A DNA stretch of 21,148 bases from Bacteriovoracaceae bacterium UBA6261. Lineage in GTDB: Bacteria > Bdellovibrionota > Bacteriovoracia > Bacteriovoracales > Bacteriovoracaceae. Made by a program: the position numbers and the translations under genes. Shown in pieces: positions 14,620 through 21,148 of the stretch. The notes below the pieces were generated by a model, which was given only the letters and a program-made list of their open reading frames with translations, ran no database searches and had not been told where the DNA came from. Position 1 is the first letter of the stretch. Each line of letters opens with the position of its first letter. The stretch covers positions 1 through 21,148 of the forward strand of contig DJVH01000090.1 in NCBI GenBank assembly GCA_002440825.1. Direction: 5' to 3'.

Positions 14620-16237
14620 AATGTGAGTAAGCGTAGATCACATCTAGAATATCAATTCTCGGCACAATCAGGTTTTTCGTCGTCACATGAAAAATAGCCT
14701 TAGGAATTTTTAATTCCAGATTGTAGATTGATCTCAGCTTTGGATGTTTGATTTTATCTTCTTCGATCGTTGCTGCATTGGTTAGAATGCGTTCAAGTCT
14801 TCCGATAAAAAGCAGACAGTGATCGTTCAATGTTTGTGGCAAATGCCCTTCAAGTTTTTTGAAATCGTGAAGGAGAGTTGTCAGAACTTTTGGATGTGTT
14901 TCATAGAGATACTGTGCAATCAGAAAATAAAATTCCGCCACACAACGTTCAGGATGATTTTCCAGGTGATCCACGGCAAACTGCAGATTGTGGTAAACAG
15001 ACTGGGCATCGCGCTTGTCAAAGCCGTGCTGGGCCTCCATCAAGGCATGCAATCCTTGCCAGTAATCATCAGATACATGTTTTTCTTTTTTCTTTGATTT
15101 CAGTTCAACCATTTGAGGATGGGTAAACGCTTCAGTAATGGACAGAAGATTATCGCGGTATAATTTTGGAGCGGGACCGTCGATATAAAGTGAAGTTGCT
15201 GCTGTCGGATTCAAAGTCATCACCGTCAATGACGACGGCGTAATATTGTCCATTTTGTAATCTTCATAATGGCCTTTTTTAAGTTTTTGCTCAAAAGGGG
15301 TCGCCATCATTTTGATCAAAGAGGCATCAGTGCGTTCTTTCTTCTTGAGGTACTGCTGGATTTTCTTTGCGGCCATTTCTTCTCTCATCAGATTGTACTG
15401 ATGAAATCCAGTAGGCAGCATTTCTTCCTGATTAATCGTTTTATTTTCGAGATGATTGCAAAAGTAGAGGACACCTTCATCCGGCACAGTCAGTTCATTG
15501 TAGTAAAGATCTTTACCCATGACATCTACACCGAGAACATCTCCATTTTTAAAAGACATATAGAGACACCAGGTCGTGATACTTTGATGACTTCTCAGAT
15601 AATCCAGCACCGAGGCCTTGTCGCCGGCGTTCTTCAGCATATCGAAAATCAATTCGAAGATTGAAAGACCCTTTGTGTTCATGACATTGGTGAATTTTTG
15701 ATGAAGAGAAAGAGTCATTCCATCTTCCGTCATGAGGGTAATGGACGGATAGGGAATACCTTTCGTGCCGAAGCCTAATGTGCGCGGCAGACCTTTTACA
15801 TCATAAAGAACGGCCCGTTCCTCCCTGTCGTAAGTTCCTTGCAAAGGAAAATCGAGGATTCGTCCGTGAACAATTTCCCCTTTTTCATTTCGCATGAAAA
15901 AACTTGAACAACCAAAGTTTCCTTTGATAAAACCGGGCGCCCATTTGGTCATGCAGCTGACAATTTCCGGAATGAGCATTGTATAGGCCGCTTCTTCAAC
16001 TTGAATTCCCAGACCATCGGCATAACTTTTTAGGTGATTGTAATAGTCGGTTTTTGCCAATAAAGAATTTTTCAAAACCGCCTTTGCTGCCTCTTCGATG
16101 ACTTTGTTTACAGGTGCCCAGGGGGTCGCCAGCATGTTTTTTACCGAGCGGTGAACATCTTTTGCCGCCGTCTTATCGGCCAGGCCCAATTGGTAAAAAT
16201 TTTCGTCAATATCGCCGATCAATGTCGTGAGGTCCAT
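14618..16237 (-). CDS. Ntn-hydrolase-like amidase (acid ceramidase/NAAA/C45 type)
   Basis: The 539-residue product (ATG at 16237, with AAGGAAA seven bases upstream) resembles cysteine Ntn-hydrolases that cleave linear amides, such as C45 acyltransferases and NAAA/acid ceramidase. The core signature is GCSSFFMRNEKGEIVHGRIL followed by DFPL: candidate nucleophile Cys110 after a Gly, then His124, Arg126 and Asp129 in the order seen in the CTSIVA...HGRNLD family motif. The region after it (about 165-300) has GMTLSLHQKF and a conserved VLDYLRSH-like segment. In known relatives the chain cuts itself before the Cys to expose its amine; the 109 preceding residues would form the small subunit. About 170 C-terminal residues form an unassigned extension. 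No signal peptide is seen. Substrate unknown: an N-acyl amide or lipid amide is a guess. Confidence 0.7.
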   Translation of the reverse strand: MDLTTLIGDIDENFYQLGLADKTAAKDVHRSVKNMLATPWAPVNKVIEEAAKAVLKNSLLAKTDYYNHLKSYADGLGIQVEEAAYTMLIPEIVSCMTKWAPGFIKGNFGCSSFFMRNEKGEIVHGRILDFPLQGTYDREERAVLYDVKGLPRTLGFGTKGIPYPSITLMTEDGMTLSLHQKFTNVMNTKGLSIFELIFDMLKNAGDKASVLDYLRSHQSITTWCLYMSFKNGDVLGVDVMGKDLYYNELTVPDEGVLYFCNHLENKTINQEEMLPTGFHQYNLMREEMAAKKIQQYLKKKERTDASLIKMMATPFEQKLKKGHYEDYKMDNITPSSLTVMTLNPTAATSLYIDGPAPKLYRDNLLSITEAFTHPQMVELKSKKKEKHVSDDYWQGLHALMEAQHGFDKRDAQSVYHNLQFAVDHLENHPERCVAEFYFLIAQYLYETHPKVLTTLLHDFKKLEGHLPQTLNDHCLLFIGRLERILTNAATIEEDKIKHPKLRSIYNLELKIPKAIFHVTTKNLIVPRIDILDVIYAYSH

Positions 16238-16262
16238 TATCTTTCCTTCGAGAGGTACGAGT

Positions 16263-16499
16263 ATGTTTGATATTGTAAGCGCAATTAACGGCCCAAGCAA
16301 TCAATGGATAAATAGTGCAATGCTGATGATCGCTTTGGCGCGAGTTTATCTGGAAATTGTTAAATTTGATTTTACTGAATTGCCCGTAACGAAAGGTCTC
16401 TTTAAAACAAAAGAAGAGGCGTTTAAATTTCACCGCAACGGACTGTATCTCTCATTGGGTTATATTGTCTTGTCTGCGCCGTTTACGCTGTTTTCCTGA
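16263..16499 (+). CDS. Possible small membrane protein
   Basis: This 78-residue frame starts with ATG and has AGAGG upstream at a proper distance. It contains two hydrophobic segments (about 15-33 and 60-77), with a charged Lys/Glu-rich stretch between. The frame is also open to a GTG at 16227. It begins only 25 bases from the divergent hydrolase start and overlaps the 3' end of the App1-like gene by 40 bases. The candidate promoter of the hydrolase lies inside its first codons. I keep it because start, ribosome site and composition agree, but it could be chance. Confidence 0.5.
   Translation: MFDIVSAINGPSNQWINSAMLMIALARVYLEIVKFDFTELPVTKGLFKTKEEAFKFHRNGLYLSLGYIVLSAPFTLFS
16272..16300 (-). 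promoter_or_regulatory. Candidate promoter for the Ntn-hydrolase-like gene
   Basis: On the minus strand TTGCTT (16295-16300) is followed after 17 bases by TACAAT (16272-16277), a 5/6 match to the -10. Transcription would start about 30 bases before the ATG at 16237, which supports that start. It overlaps the first codons of the small plus-strand frame. Confidence 0.45.
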
Positions 16500-17620
16500 G
16501 CCAGTTTTAAGACCTCAAATTCATCCTGGTAAAGACCGTCGTACATTTCGACCAGATCGAGAAGCTTTTTTTGTTTTTCGAACACTTCCGGTGGCGTGAG
16601 CACATCTGTTTTAAATCTTTTACGGATATAAATCTTGATAACCGGTCTTTTATTTTTTTTGTCTTTGCGCCTTCTGGTTATCAGATTGTCGAGCTGGTAA
16701 ATCTTATTTAAAAATTGGGAATTCTGCTTTTTTTTCAGTTGGAAAAGATCCTGTTCCTTGATGCTGTTCCAGACAACCCACGGATCGATATCTTCGCGCA
16801 GAATTTTTGCCAGTGTGAGATAAATCGCCGGATCAGATTCAAAATTATCTCCCATAAGAACCAGTTCATCAGGAATACCGGTCATAAGAAGAATATCGAG
16901 AAGGTGATTCAATTTATAAAGGCCCTGATACTTCAGATCCTTGGTGGTCAGTTCACCCTCGAGGAAAGAGAAGAAATGGCGGTAGTCTTTCAGGAAAATA
17001 CCGGCAGAAAAGATATTATTTTTATAAAGCCAGTCTCTCATGGAATCTTCATAAAAATGGGGTGAAGCTGAAAGAATAAAAGGGTGATGTCCTGTTTTAA
17101 TATAGCGGTGAAGAAGATTCACTGAACTTGTAACCGTTGGATTGACATCAATCGGACGGGTCAGAGAGCGGTAAACTTCTTTGGTGGTTGAATATTTAGT
17201 ATCAACCAGCGTTTTGTCAAAATCGCAGATAATCAGTTTTTTGGGAGAGAAAATGCGCAGGGGAATATAAGTCCCCAGATGAAGTTCAAGCCCCGGTCTT
17301 TTTTTGACTTCAAACAAGTGAAGCATTTCAATTTCAGCTCTCTCAGGTGTCAGAGGAATTTTAAAATTGAAGTTACCAAAGGAATCAGATTCAAATGATT
17401 TTTTGTAAATCTCTTTTTGATCTTTAGTGACGCCTACAATCTTCATCGTAAATTGATAAGCGTTCAGCAGTCTCAGCGCCTGTGTAGGGACCTTAGGCGT
17501 AGGAAGGTCGAGATCGAGGTTTTGAGCGATCAAATTTTCCTTCATAGTGATGGAAGCCTTGATGCTGATGGATTCGTCTGTCACTATGGCCAAAAAATGG
17601 ACGAGATGTGGTCTTTTCAT
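16460..17620 (-). CDS. App1-like phosphatase (DUF2183, HAD-type)
   Basis: The 386-residue product carries the phosphatidate-phosphatase App1 catalytic motifs. LIICDFDKTLVDTKY (129-143) holds the HAD DxDxT motif with Asp133 and Asp135. SAS (184-186) in FILSASPHFYEDSMRDWL is motif II. Lys230/Lys236 and the acidic GDNFESD (257-263) are motifs III and IV. The family dephosphorylates phosphatidate to diacylglycerol in yeast; bacterial members are little studied. The first 125 residues are an unassigned, beta-rich region, as in other App1 relatives. The C-terminus beyond about 310 is basic and Lys-rich. No signal peptide is seen. The start at 17620 has no strong ribosome site. Its 3' end overlaps the small plus-strand frame by 40 bases. 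Confidence 0.82.
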   Translation of the reverse strand: MKRPHLVHFLAIVTDESISIKASITMKENLIAQNLDLDLPTPKVPTQALRLLNAYQFTMKIVGVTKDQKEIYKKSFESDSFGNFNFKIPLTPERAEIEMLHLFEVKKRPGLELHLGTYIPLRIFSPKKLIICDFDKTLVDTKYSTTKEVYRSLTRPIDVNPTVTSSVNLLHRYIKTGHHPFILSASPHFYEDSMRDWLYKNNIFSAGIFLKDYRHFFSFLEGELTTKDLKYQGLYKLNHLLDILLMTGIPDELVLMGDNFESDPAIYLTLAKILREDIDPWVVWNSIKEQDLFQLKKKQNSQFLNKIYQLDNLITRRRKDKKNKRPVIKIYIRKRFKTDVLTPPEVFEKQKKLLDLVEMYDGLYQDEFEVLKLAQENSVNGADKTI

Positions 17621-17643
17621 AATTAGGGATTTGATCTTATAAT
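17614..17643 (+). promoter_or_regulatory. Candidate promoter for the MgtC-family gene
   Basis: TTTTCA (17614-17619) and a perfect TATAAT (17638-17643) are separated by 18 bases. It lies about 60 bases before the MgtC start and overlaps the region transcribed from the opposing App1 promoter. Confidence 0.4.
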
Positions 17644-17666
17644 AGATTAATTAGCTATCGCTTTTT

Positions 17667-17675
17667 ATTATAGCA
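17667..17675 (-). promoter_or_regulatory. Candidate extended -10 promoter for the App1-like gene
   Basis: On the minus strand TGC is followed directly by a perfect TATAAT (17667-17672), an extended -10 element that needs no good -35. Transcription would start about 40 bases before the App1-like ATG at 17620. Confidence 0.45.
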
Positions 17676-17704
17676 AACGGCACCGGCATCTAAAAGGACA
17701 AATT

Positions 17705-18454
17705 ATGATGGTTTCTTCAGAGACAGTTTTTATTGAACATTTAGGGCAAGTCGATGCCTATCTCGGTATGGGGATTAAAATTGTCACCGGTCTGGTTTTG
17801 GGTAGTCTCGTGGGCTATGACCGGGAACAAAAAATGAAAAACGCCGGGATCAAAACAAATGTTCTCATCTGTCTGGGGGCCACGCTTTATACAGCTATTT
17901 CCATGATTGGCCATGATCAAGGCGGGGGAATCGATTACGATGCTGCCAGAATCCCCGCGCAAATTGTTTCGGGAATTGGTTTTCTCGGTGCGGGTGCGAT
18001 CATGAAAGACGGCAGCAATATTATCGGGCTGACGACAGCAGCGACAATCTGGGTCGTGGCGGCCATCGGGATGACTATCGGATATGGTTTCCCTGTTGTG
18101 GCGACCATTTTCACTCTGACGATTCTTTCTGTTTTGAGACTTTTGGGGCCAATTTATCAAGGATTTGAATCCACAAAAAATCACCGCTATTTTCATATTG
18201 AAGTTCTATGTCGTGGTGATATTAAAAATTTTATCAAGGAAATCGTTTTCAATACGACTGATAGAATTGATGAGCTTCATGAAGAAATTCTGGATAAAGA
18301 AAAAAATATCCGTCACCTGGATTTTTATGTTTTCATGCATCCAAAGAAAATGCGGTCCATGAGTGAAGAAATTAAAGATATCGTTCAAGTTGATAAGGTT
18401 CATTATCATCAAATCGAAAGCAAGACGATGAAAAAAGATCATCTGGAAGACTAG
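17705..18454 (+). CDS. MgtC/SapB-family inner-membrane protein
   Basis: The 249-residue product has the MgtC hydrophobic domain (about 20-150) with the family signatures GLVLGSLVGYDREQ, NAGIKTNVLICLGATLY, DAARIPAQIVSGIGFLGAGA and IIGLTTAATIWVVAAIG, giving four to five helices. A soluble C-terminal part (about 160-249) holds an ACT-like regulatory domain as in longer family members. MgtC proteins are known for survival in low magnesium and in phagosomes; the mechanism differs among members and no Mg2+ transport function is implied here. AGGACAAATT gives the ribosome site before the ATG. Its TAG stop overlaps the TAG stop of the converging coiled-coil gene in the palindrome CTAG. I see no obvious riboswitch in the roughly 60-base leader. 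Confidence 0.92.
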   Translation: MMVSSETVFIEHLGQVDAYLGMGIKIVTGLVLGSLVGYDREQKMKNAGIKTNVLICLGATLYTAISMIGHDQGGGIDYDAARIPAQIVSGIGFLGAGAIMKDGSNIIGLTTAATIWVVAAIGMTIGYGFPVVATIFTLTILSVLRLLGPIYQGFESTKNHRYFHIEVLCRGDIKNFIKEIVFNTTDRIDELHEEILDKEKNIRHLDFYVFMHPKKMRSMSEEIKDIVQVDKVHYHQIESKTMKKDHLED

Positions 18455-19626
18455 GCTTTTTGGATTTTAAAGGTCAGCACACCTTTATCATATTTTTGTC
18501 CGATGTGTTTAGGATCGAGAATGTCACTCGAGGTGAATTCTTTGCTGAACAGTTCATTTCGGGTTGAACGGTTTGTTGATCCATCCATGGCTTCCATAGT
18601 CTCTGTATAGCGTCTGTTGAGAGTAAGCTTGATGTCACGGCCATGAACGGAAAGGTGGACGTTTTCTTTTTCATAATCTGGAACTTTCAGGGAAACCGTC
18701 AGTTCTTTTTCAGATTCCAGGATAGAAGGATTGAGCGTTTCAATTCGATAAAACGAATCGCCCAGCTTATCAGTTACACTTTTCTTCTGCGAAGCTGTGG
18801 TTTCAACCATTTTTTTCATATCGGCTTCGAGATTGGCCTTGAGACCTTCCAGAATGGCGTCGTGTTCTTTCACCATATTTTCATAGCGAACTTTAAAGTC
18901 ATTATTTCGTTGAGCAATCATGTCGCGCTGGTGGTTATCCAGAAAAGTAAGTTCTTCTTTTTGAACCTGTACTTTTTCCTGCTCAAGTCTTTTTCCCGTT
19001 TCTCTGTTTTTATCAAGTCGGGCCTTGAGCTCATCGCGCTGAGTGCGAAGCAACTCTTCCTGGGTTATCTTGTCTGTTTCCAGGCGGGAGCGAAAATCGC
19101 GTTCCTGACCGGCCGTTTTTGAATTGAATTCAGCACCCAGCGCATTGATAGCAGAACGAGTTTGGTTTTCCAGATTTGTTTGCTCGTTTCTGGATTTGTT
19201 CTGAATACTTTGAACAGACGATTTCATCTGATCCTGAACGGACTTTTGGTTTTCATTGGCCCTGAAATATTCATCTTCAATATTGTTTGCGAATTGTTCC
19301 TTCAGTCCGTTCATTTTTTCAGAATGATCGGTTTTAAAGGATTCTTCGGTTTGGGCAATATTCTTTTCAGTGCGGTCCAGAGAGTCTTTATAGCTTTTTA
19401 GTTTTTGTTCATAATCAAGGCCGACACCAGTAATCATGTCATCATTTTTTTTGAGAGCAGATTCATAGCGGTCTTCGCCTTCGGTTTTGGCGCTTTCCAC
19501 TTTTTTCTCGTAAATTTTTTTTACGCGCTCAATTTCTGCTTCTTTTGTTTTTGAAATATTTCTCAGCTTGTCGTCGAGATTTTTATTATACTCAAGGGAA
19601 GAGGATCCCGATTCATTGACTTTCAT
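18451..19626 (-). CDS. Long coiled-coil protein with C-terminal alpha-crystallin-like domain
   Basis: The 391-residue product consists of a long Glu/Lys/Gln-rich coiled coil (about 15-290) followed by about 100 residues resembling the alpha-crystallin domain of small heat-shock proteins: LTVSLKVPDYEKENVHLSV, then GRDIKLTLNRRYTE, a loop with RNELFSKEFTSSDILDPK and the ending YDKGVLTFKI, matching the Hsp20 pattern of a beta strand after Pro, the GR-I-L turn and the conserved Gly-Val-Leu-Thr. No signal peptide or membrane helix is visible, so it is probably cytoplasmic. The ATG overlaps the stop of the upstream small secreted-protein gene as ATGA. Hsp20-like domains bind unfolded proteins; a fusion with a coiled coil this long is unusual. 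The domain call is by eye. Confidence 0.72.
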   Translation of the reverse strand: MKVNESGSSSLEYNKNLDDKLRNISKTKEAEIERVKKIYEKKVESAKTEGEDRYESALKKNDDMITGVGLDYEQKLKSYKDSLDRTEKNIAQTEESFKTDHSEKMNGLKEQFANNIEDEYFRANENQKSVQDQMKSSVQSIQNKSRNEQTNLENQTRSAINALGAEFNSKTAGQERDFRSRLETDKITQEELLRTQRDELKARLDKNRETGKRLEQEKVQVQKEELTFLDNHQRDMIAQRNNDFKVRYENMVKEHDAILEGLKANLEADMKKMVETTASQKKSVTDKLGDSFYRIETLNPSILESEKELTVSLKVPDYEKENVHLSVHGRDIKLTLNRRYTETMEAMDGSTNRSTRNELFSKEFTSSDILDPKHIGQKYDKGVLTFKIQKA

Positions 19627-19925
19627 TGTGGAGCTCCTAACGAAGGAACTTCATTTAATTCCTTGCCTTCGCTGATGGTACAAACAGGTAGCTTGGAAGT
19701 ATTTCCCATGCATTGCCAGGAACGGAGCAGATTGACTTCAACCGCTTCATTTCCACCATGATAAGCAATATAGGCAACTGGATTTAAAGTTGAAGTGACA
19801 ACTTCAGCTGGAACATTGGTGATATTTTGAATCTTTGTCCGGACGTAGTATTGATAAACTCTGTATTCACAGAAAGCTTGTGATGAAAAAATCAAAGCGG
19901 TGAATAGGAGAGTTGGTTTTATCAT
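19623..19925 (-). CDS. Small secreted protein, unknown function
   Basis: I do not recognise this 100-residue protein. A hydrophobic N-terminus (about 4-18) is a signal peptide; cleavage may be after SQA or next to Cys19. The sequence around Cys19 (QAFC) does not fit a standard lipobox, so a lipoprotein is possible but not supported. The mature part is tyrosine-rich at its start (EYRVYQYYVRTKIQ) and has Cys72 and Cys82 ten residues apart, perhaps a disulfide. The start directly abuts the stop of the upstream gene (TAA then ATG), so it is the middle gene of a three-gene operon with the coiled-coil protein. Function unknown. Confidence 0.7.
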   Translation of the reverse strand: MIKPTLLFTALIFSSQAFCEYRVYQYYVRTKIQNITNVPAEVVTSTLNPVAYIAYHGGNEAVEVNLLRSWQCMGNTSKLPVCTISEGKELNEVPSLGAPQ

Positions 19926-20237
19926 TTAATGTATTTCAGGTTTTTGATCGAGGATTTTCCCTTCAACCAGTTTGAAAAAAGCTTTCATAAAAAGTTTTCT
20001 GTCTTCTTCTTCCATTGATAGCAAAACGGTCTTTTTATGTTCGAGTTGTCTGTGTTTGGAAACCCGTTGAAAAAGTTTCTTTGCTCTGGCGCGCTCGAGA
20101 CCCGTTATTTTTGAGAATTTTTTTTCTTTGATTTCAGGATCGCTTAACCATGAAGCATGAAAGAGAGGAAAGTGTCCGAGAGTTCCCATTTGAATTAAAG
20201 CTTTCATTGAATCTTCAGGGCGATAGGTGATTTCCAA
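19926..20237 (-). CDS. Small basic helical protein, unknown function
   Basis: I do not recognise this 103-residue protein. It starts with TTG at 20237, supported by GGAGG about six bases upstream; an ATG ten codons later has no such site. The sequence is rich in Lys, Arg and Glu, with predicted helices such as LERARAKKLFQRVSKHRQLE and EEEDRKLFMKAFFKLVEGKI, and no cysteine or hydrophobic segment. It is probably a soluble cytoplasmic protein. It is the first gene of the operon that continues with the secreted protein and the coiled-coil protein. Confidence 0.68.
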   Translation of the reverse strand: MEITYRPEDSMKALIQMGTLGHFPLFHASWLSDPEIKEKKFSKITGLERARAKKLFQRVSKHRQLEHKKTVLLSMEEEDRKLFMKAFFKLVEGKILDQKPEIH

Positions 20238-20488
20238 AACTTCCTCCAGAAAAAAAGAGATGTCTTTTTAATGGTAATTGGAAACTTAAGAGAATTAGGA
20301 GAGGGTAACTCTTTCCTCGAATATAAAAACAATATCTTGTGCCATTAACTTTTTAAGAAAAATGAAATGTTGCCCATATTGCTCGGTTAATTCTGCAGGG
20401 GATGCACTTTTTTTAAATTCGGTTATCCTATTAGAGGGATGCCCAAAGGATTAGGGAGCATCATTAGTAACCTGCCAAGGATTGGATC
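20238..20488. promoter_or_regulatory. Divergent region before the coiled-coil operon and the barrel gene
   Basis: The 251 bases hold the two ribosome sites and presumably two promoters. A weak minus-strand candidate is TTAATG (20343-20348) and TATATT (20320-20325) with a 17-base spacer. No good plus-strand boxes were found. A 30-codon frame at 20362-20454 (with CPYC) has no convincing ribosome site and is not called. Confidence 0.4.
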
Positions 20489-21148
20489 ATGAAAAAACAT
20501 TTCACTAAAATAGTTCCTTCTGTTTTGCTTGCGCTTTCTTTCAATGCTCATGCCCTTGTCGATTATTCTGAACCTGTTTCAGAACCACAATCGAATAAAG
20601 TTTCAACAAAAGTTCAATCTTCCGGATCTTCAAGACAAGAATCTAAGTCTTCTTTAATCTGGAAATCGGATTTTTCTCTCACTACCAATTACGAGGCCAT
20701 TGAAATGAACAATCAAAAGGCAGGAGTTTTAAATTTCAACACTCATGTTCAGACTCCTTTCAATGTTTATTTTGATCTTTCTTACTGGCAGGCACAGACG
20801 AAACTTGGTTCTCAAAGCGGAAATCCGAAATTCTTATTGGGATTTAACTGGCTTCGCTTTGGTTCTCCTTCTGAAGAAGCGCGCCTTGATATCTACGGTG
20901 GGGCGAGATTTGCGGGCTCCAGTGAACTTGCAAGCTCAAGAACGGATAAAATCTTCGGAGTGGAAACAACCAAGCGATTCGGAACTTTTGGATTGGGATT
21001 GGGGTATGACATTACAATGACCGGTACACCAAAAAAAGAATCGGATATGAGTCTTGGAAATATTCATCGGATCGCAGTGAGTGGCGGCTGGATGGTTTCA
21101 AATGATATTCAGTTTGAAGTGGAGCTCGAAAATTTTAAAATCAATCCC
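20489..21148 (+). CDS. Predicted outer-membrane barrel protein, N-terminal part (runs off the right edge)
   Basis: The frame stays open for 220 codons to the end of the window. A signal peptide ends near residue 22 (AHA). A polar Ser/Gln-rich linker follows (about 30-55), then amphipathic beta strands alternating polar and hydrophobic residues, such as LNFNTHVQTPFNVYFDLSYW, FLLGFNWLRFG, ARLDIYGGARFAG and FGLGLGYDITMTG. This is typical of an outer-membrane beta barrel. AAGGA lies seven bases before the ATG. The family cannot be told; no close relative is recognised. The remaining strands and C-terminal residue are outside the window. Confidence 0.75.
   Translation, partial: MKKHFTKIVPSVLLALSFNAHALVDYSEPVSEPQSNKVSTKVQSSGSSRQESKSSLIWKSDFSLTTNYEAIEMNNQKAGVLNFNTHVQTPFNVYFDLSYWQAQTKLGSQSGNPKFLLGFNWLRFGSPSEEARLDIYGGARFAGSSELASSRTDKIFGVETTKRFGTFGLGLGYDITMTGTPKKESDMSLGNIHRIAVSGGWMVSNDIQFEVELENFKINP

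Noticed and set aside
15269..15664. 131-residue plus-strand frame inside the Ntn-hydrolase-like gene
   Set aside because: It is a frame shadow of the hydrolase and has no ribosome site.
17741..18196. 151-residue minus-strand frame inside mgtC
   Set aside because: It is antisense to a clear MgtC gene and has no recognisable domain or start signal.
18643..19122. 159-residue plus-strand frame inside the coiled-coil gene
   Set aside because: It lies antisense to a well-supported gene, has a Phe/Leu-rich composition expected from the reverse of Lys/Glu-rich coding, and has no ribosome site.
20362..20454. 30-codon plus-strand frame with a CPYC motif before the barrel gene
   Set aside because: Its only upstream signal is a weak AAGAAA, and a 30-codon frame of this kind arises by chance. 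It is probably leader sequence.

Overview
The window looks like chromosomal DNA of a Gram-negative bacterium. It has many Sec signal peptides, periplasmic binding proteins, a predicted outer-membrane barrel protein and AT-rich intergenic DNA with canonical Rho-independent terminators. The mix of DppA-type peptide uptake, many small secreted proteins of unknown function, paired DUF4360-like proteins and an App1-like phosphatase reminds me of Bdellovibrionota (Bacteriovorax-like). That is inference from gene content only. I see no tRNA, rRNA, insertion sequence, integrase, phage gene or CRISPR array.

Layout. (1) 1-5622, minus strand: a tight operon for dipeptide/oligopeptide import, dppA-dppB-dppC-dppD-dppF, followed by the 5' end of an L-asparaginase II-type gene that runs off the left edge. 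Junctions overlap or are separated by 1-14 bases, so it reads as one transcript for peptide import followed by asparagine breakdown. (2) 5784-8056, plus strand: an orphan membrane sensor histidine kinase and a family-3 periplasmic binding protein, closed by a bidirectional terminator. No response regulator or permease accompanies them. (3) 8093-10896, minus strand: phnD-phnC-phnE, a phosphonate/phosphite-type ABC importer, with a strong hairpin plus T-run between phnD and phnC. (4) 11060-12784: a small secreted coiled-coil protein (plus) facing a two-gene minus operon (HTH-like protein and small secreted protein), with a large imperfect inverted repeat between the converging ends. (5) 12949-14558: two divergent secreted DUF4360-like paralogues flanking a 233-base intergenic region with a 10-bp direct repeat spaced 31 bp. 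(6) 14618-17620: a cysteine Ntn-hydrolase-like protein (minus), a possible 78-residue membrane protein (plus) and an App1-like phosphatase (minus). (7) 17705-18454: an MgtC-family membrane protein (plus), converging with (8) 18451-20237, a three-gene minus operon encoding a small basic protein, a small secreted protein and a long coiled-coil protein ending in an alpha-crystallin-like domain. (9) 20489-21148: the 5' part of a predicted outer-membrane barrel gene running off the right edge.

The best-understood parts are the two ABC importers, the kinase and MgtC. The most unusual parts are the coiled-coil/alpha-crystallin operon, the DUF4360 pair with its repeat-bearing control region, the kinase/binding-protein pair, and the palindrome beside the HTH gene. 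No experimentally known novel system is recognised. These are leads only.
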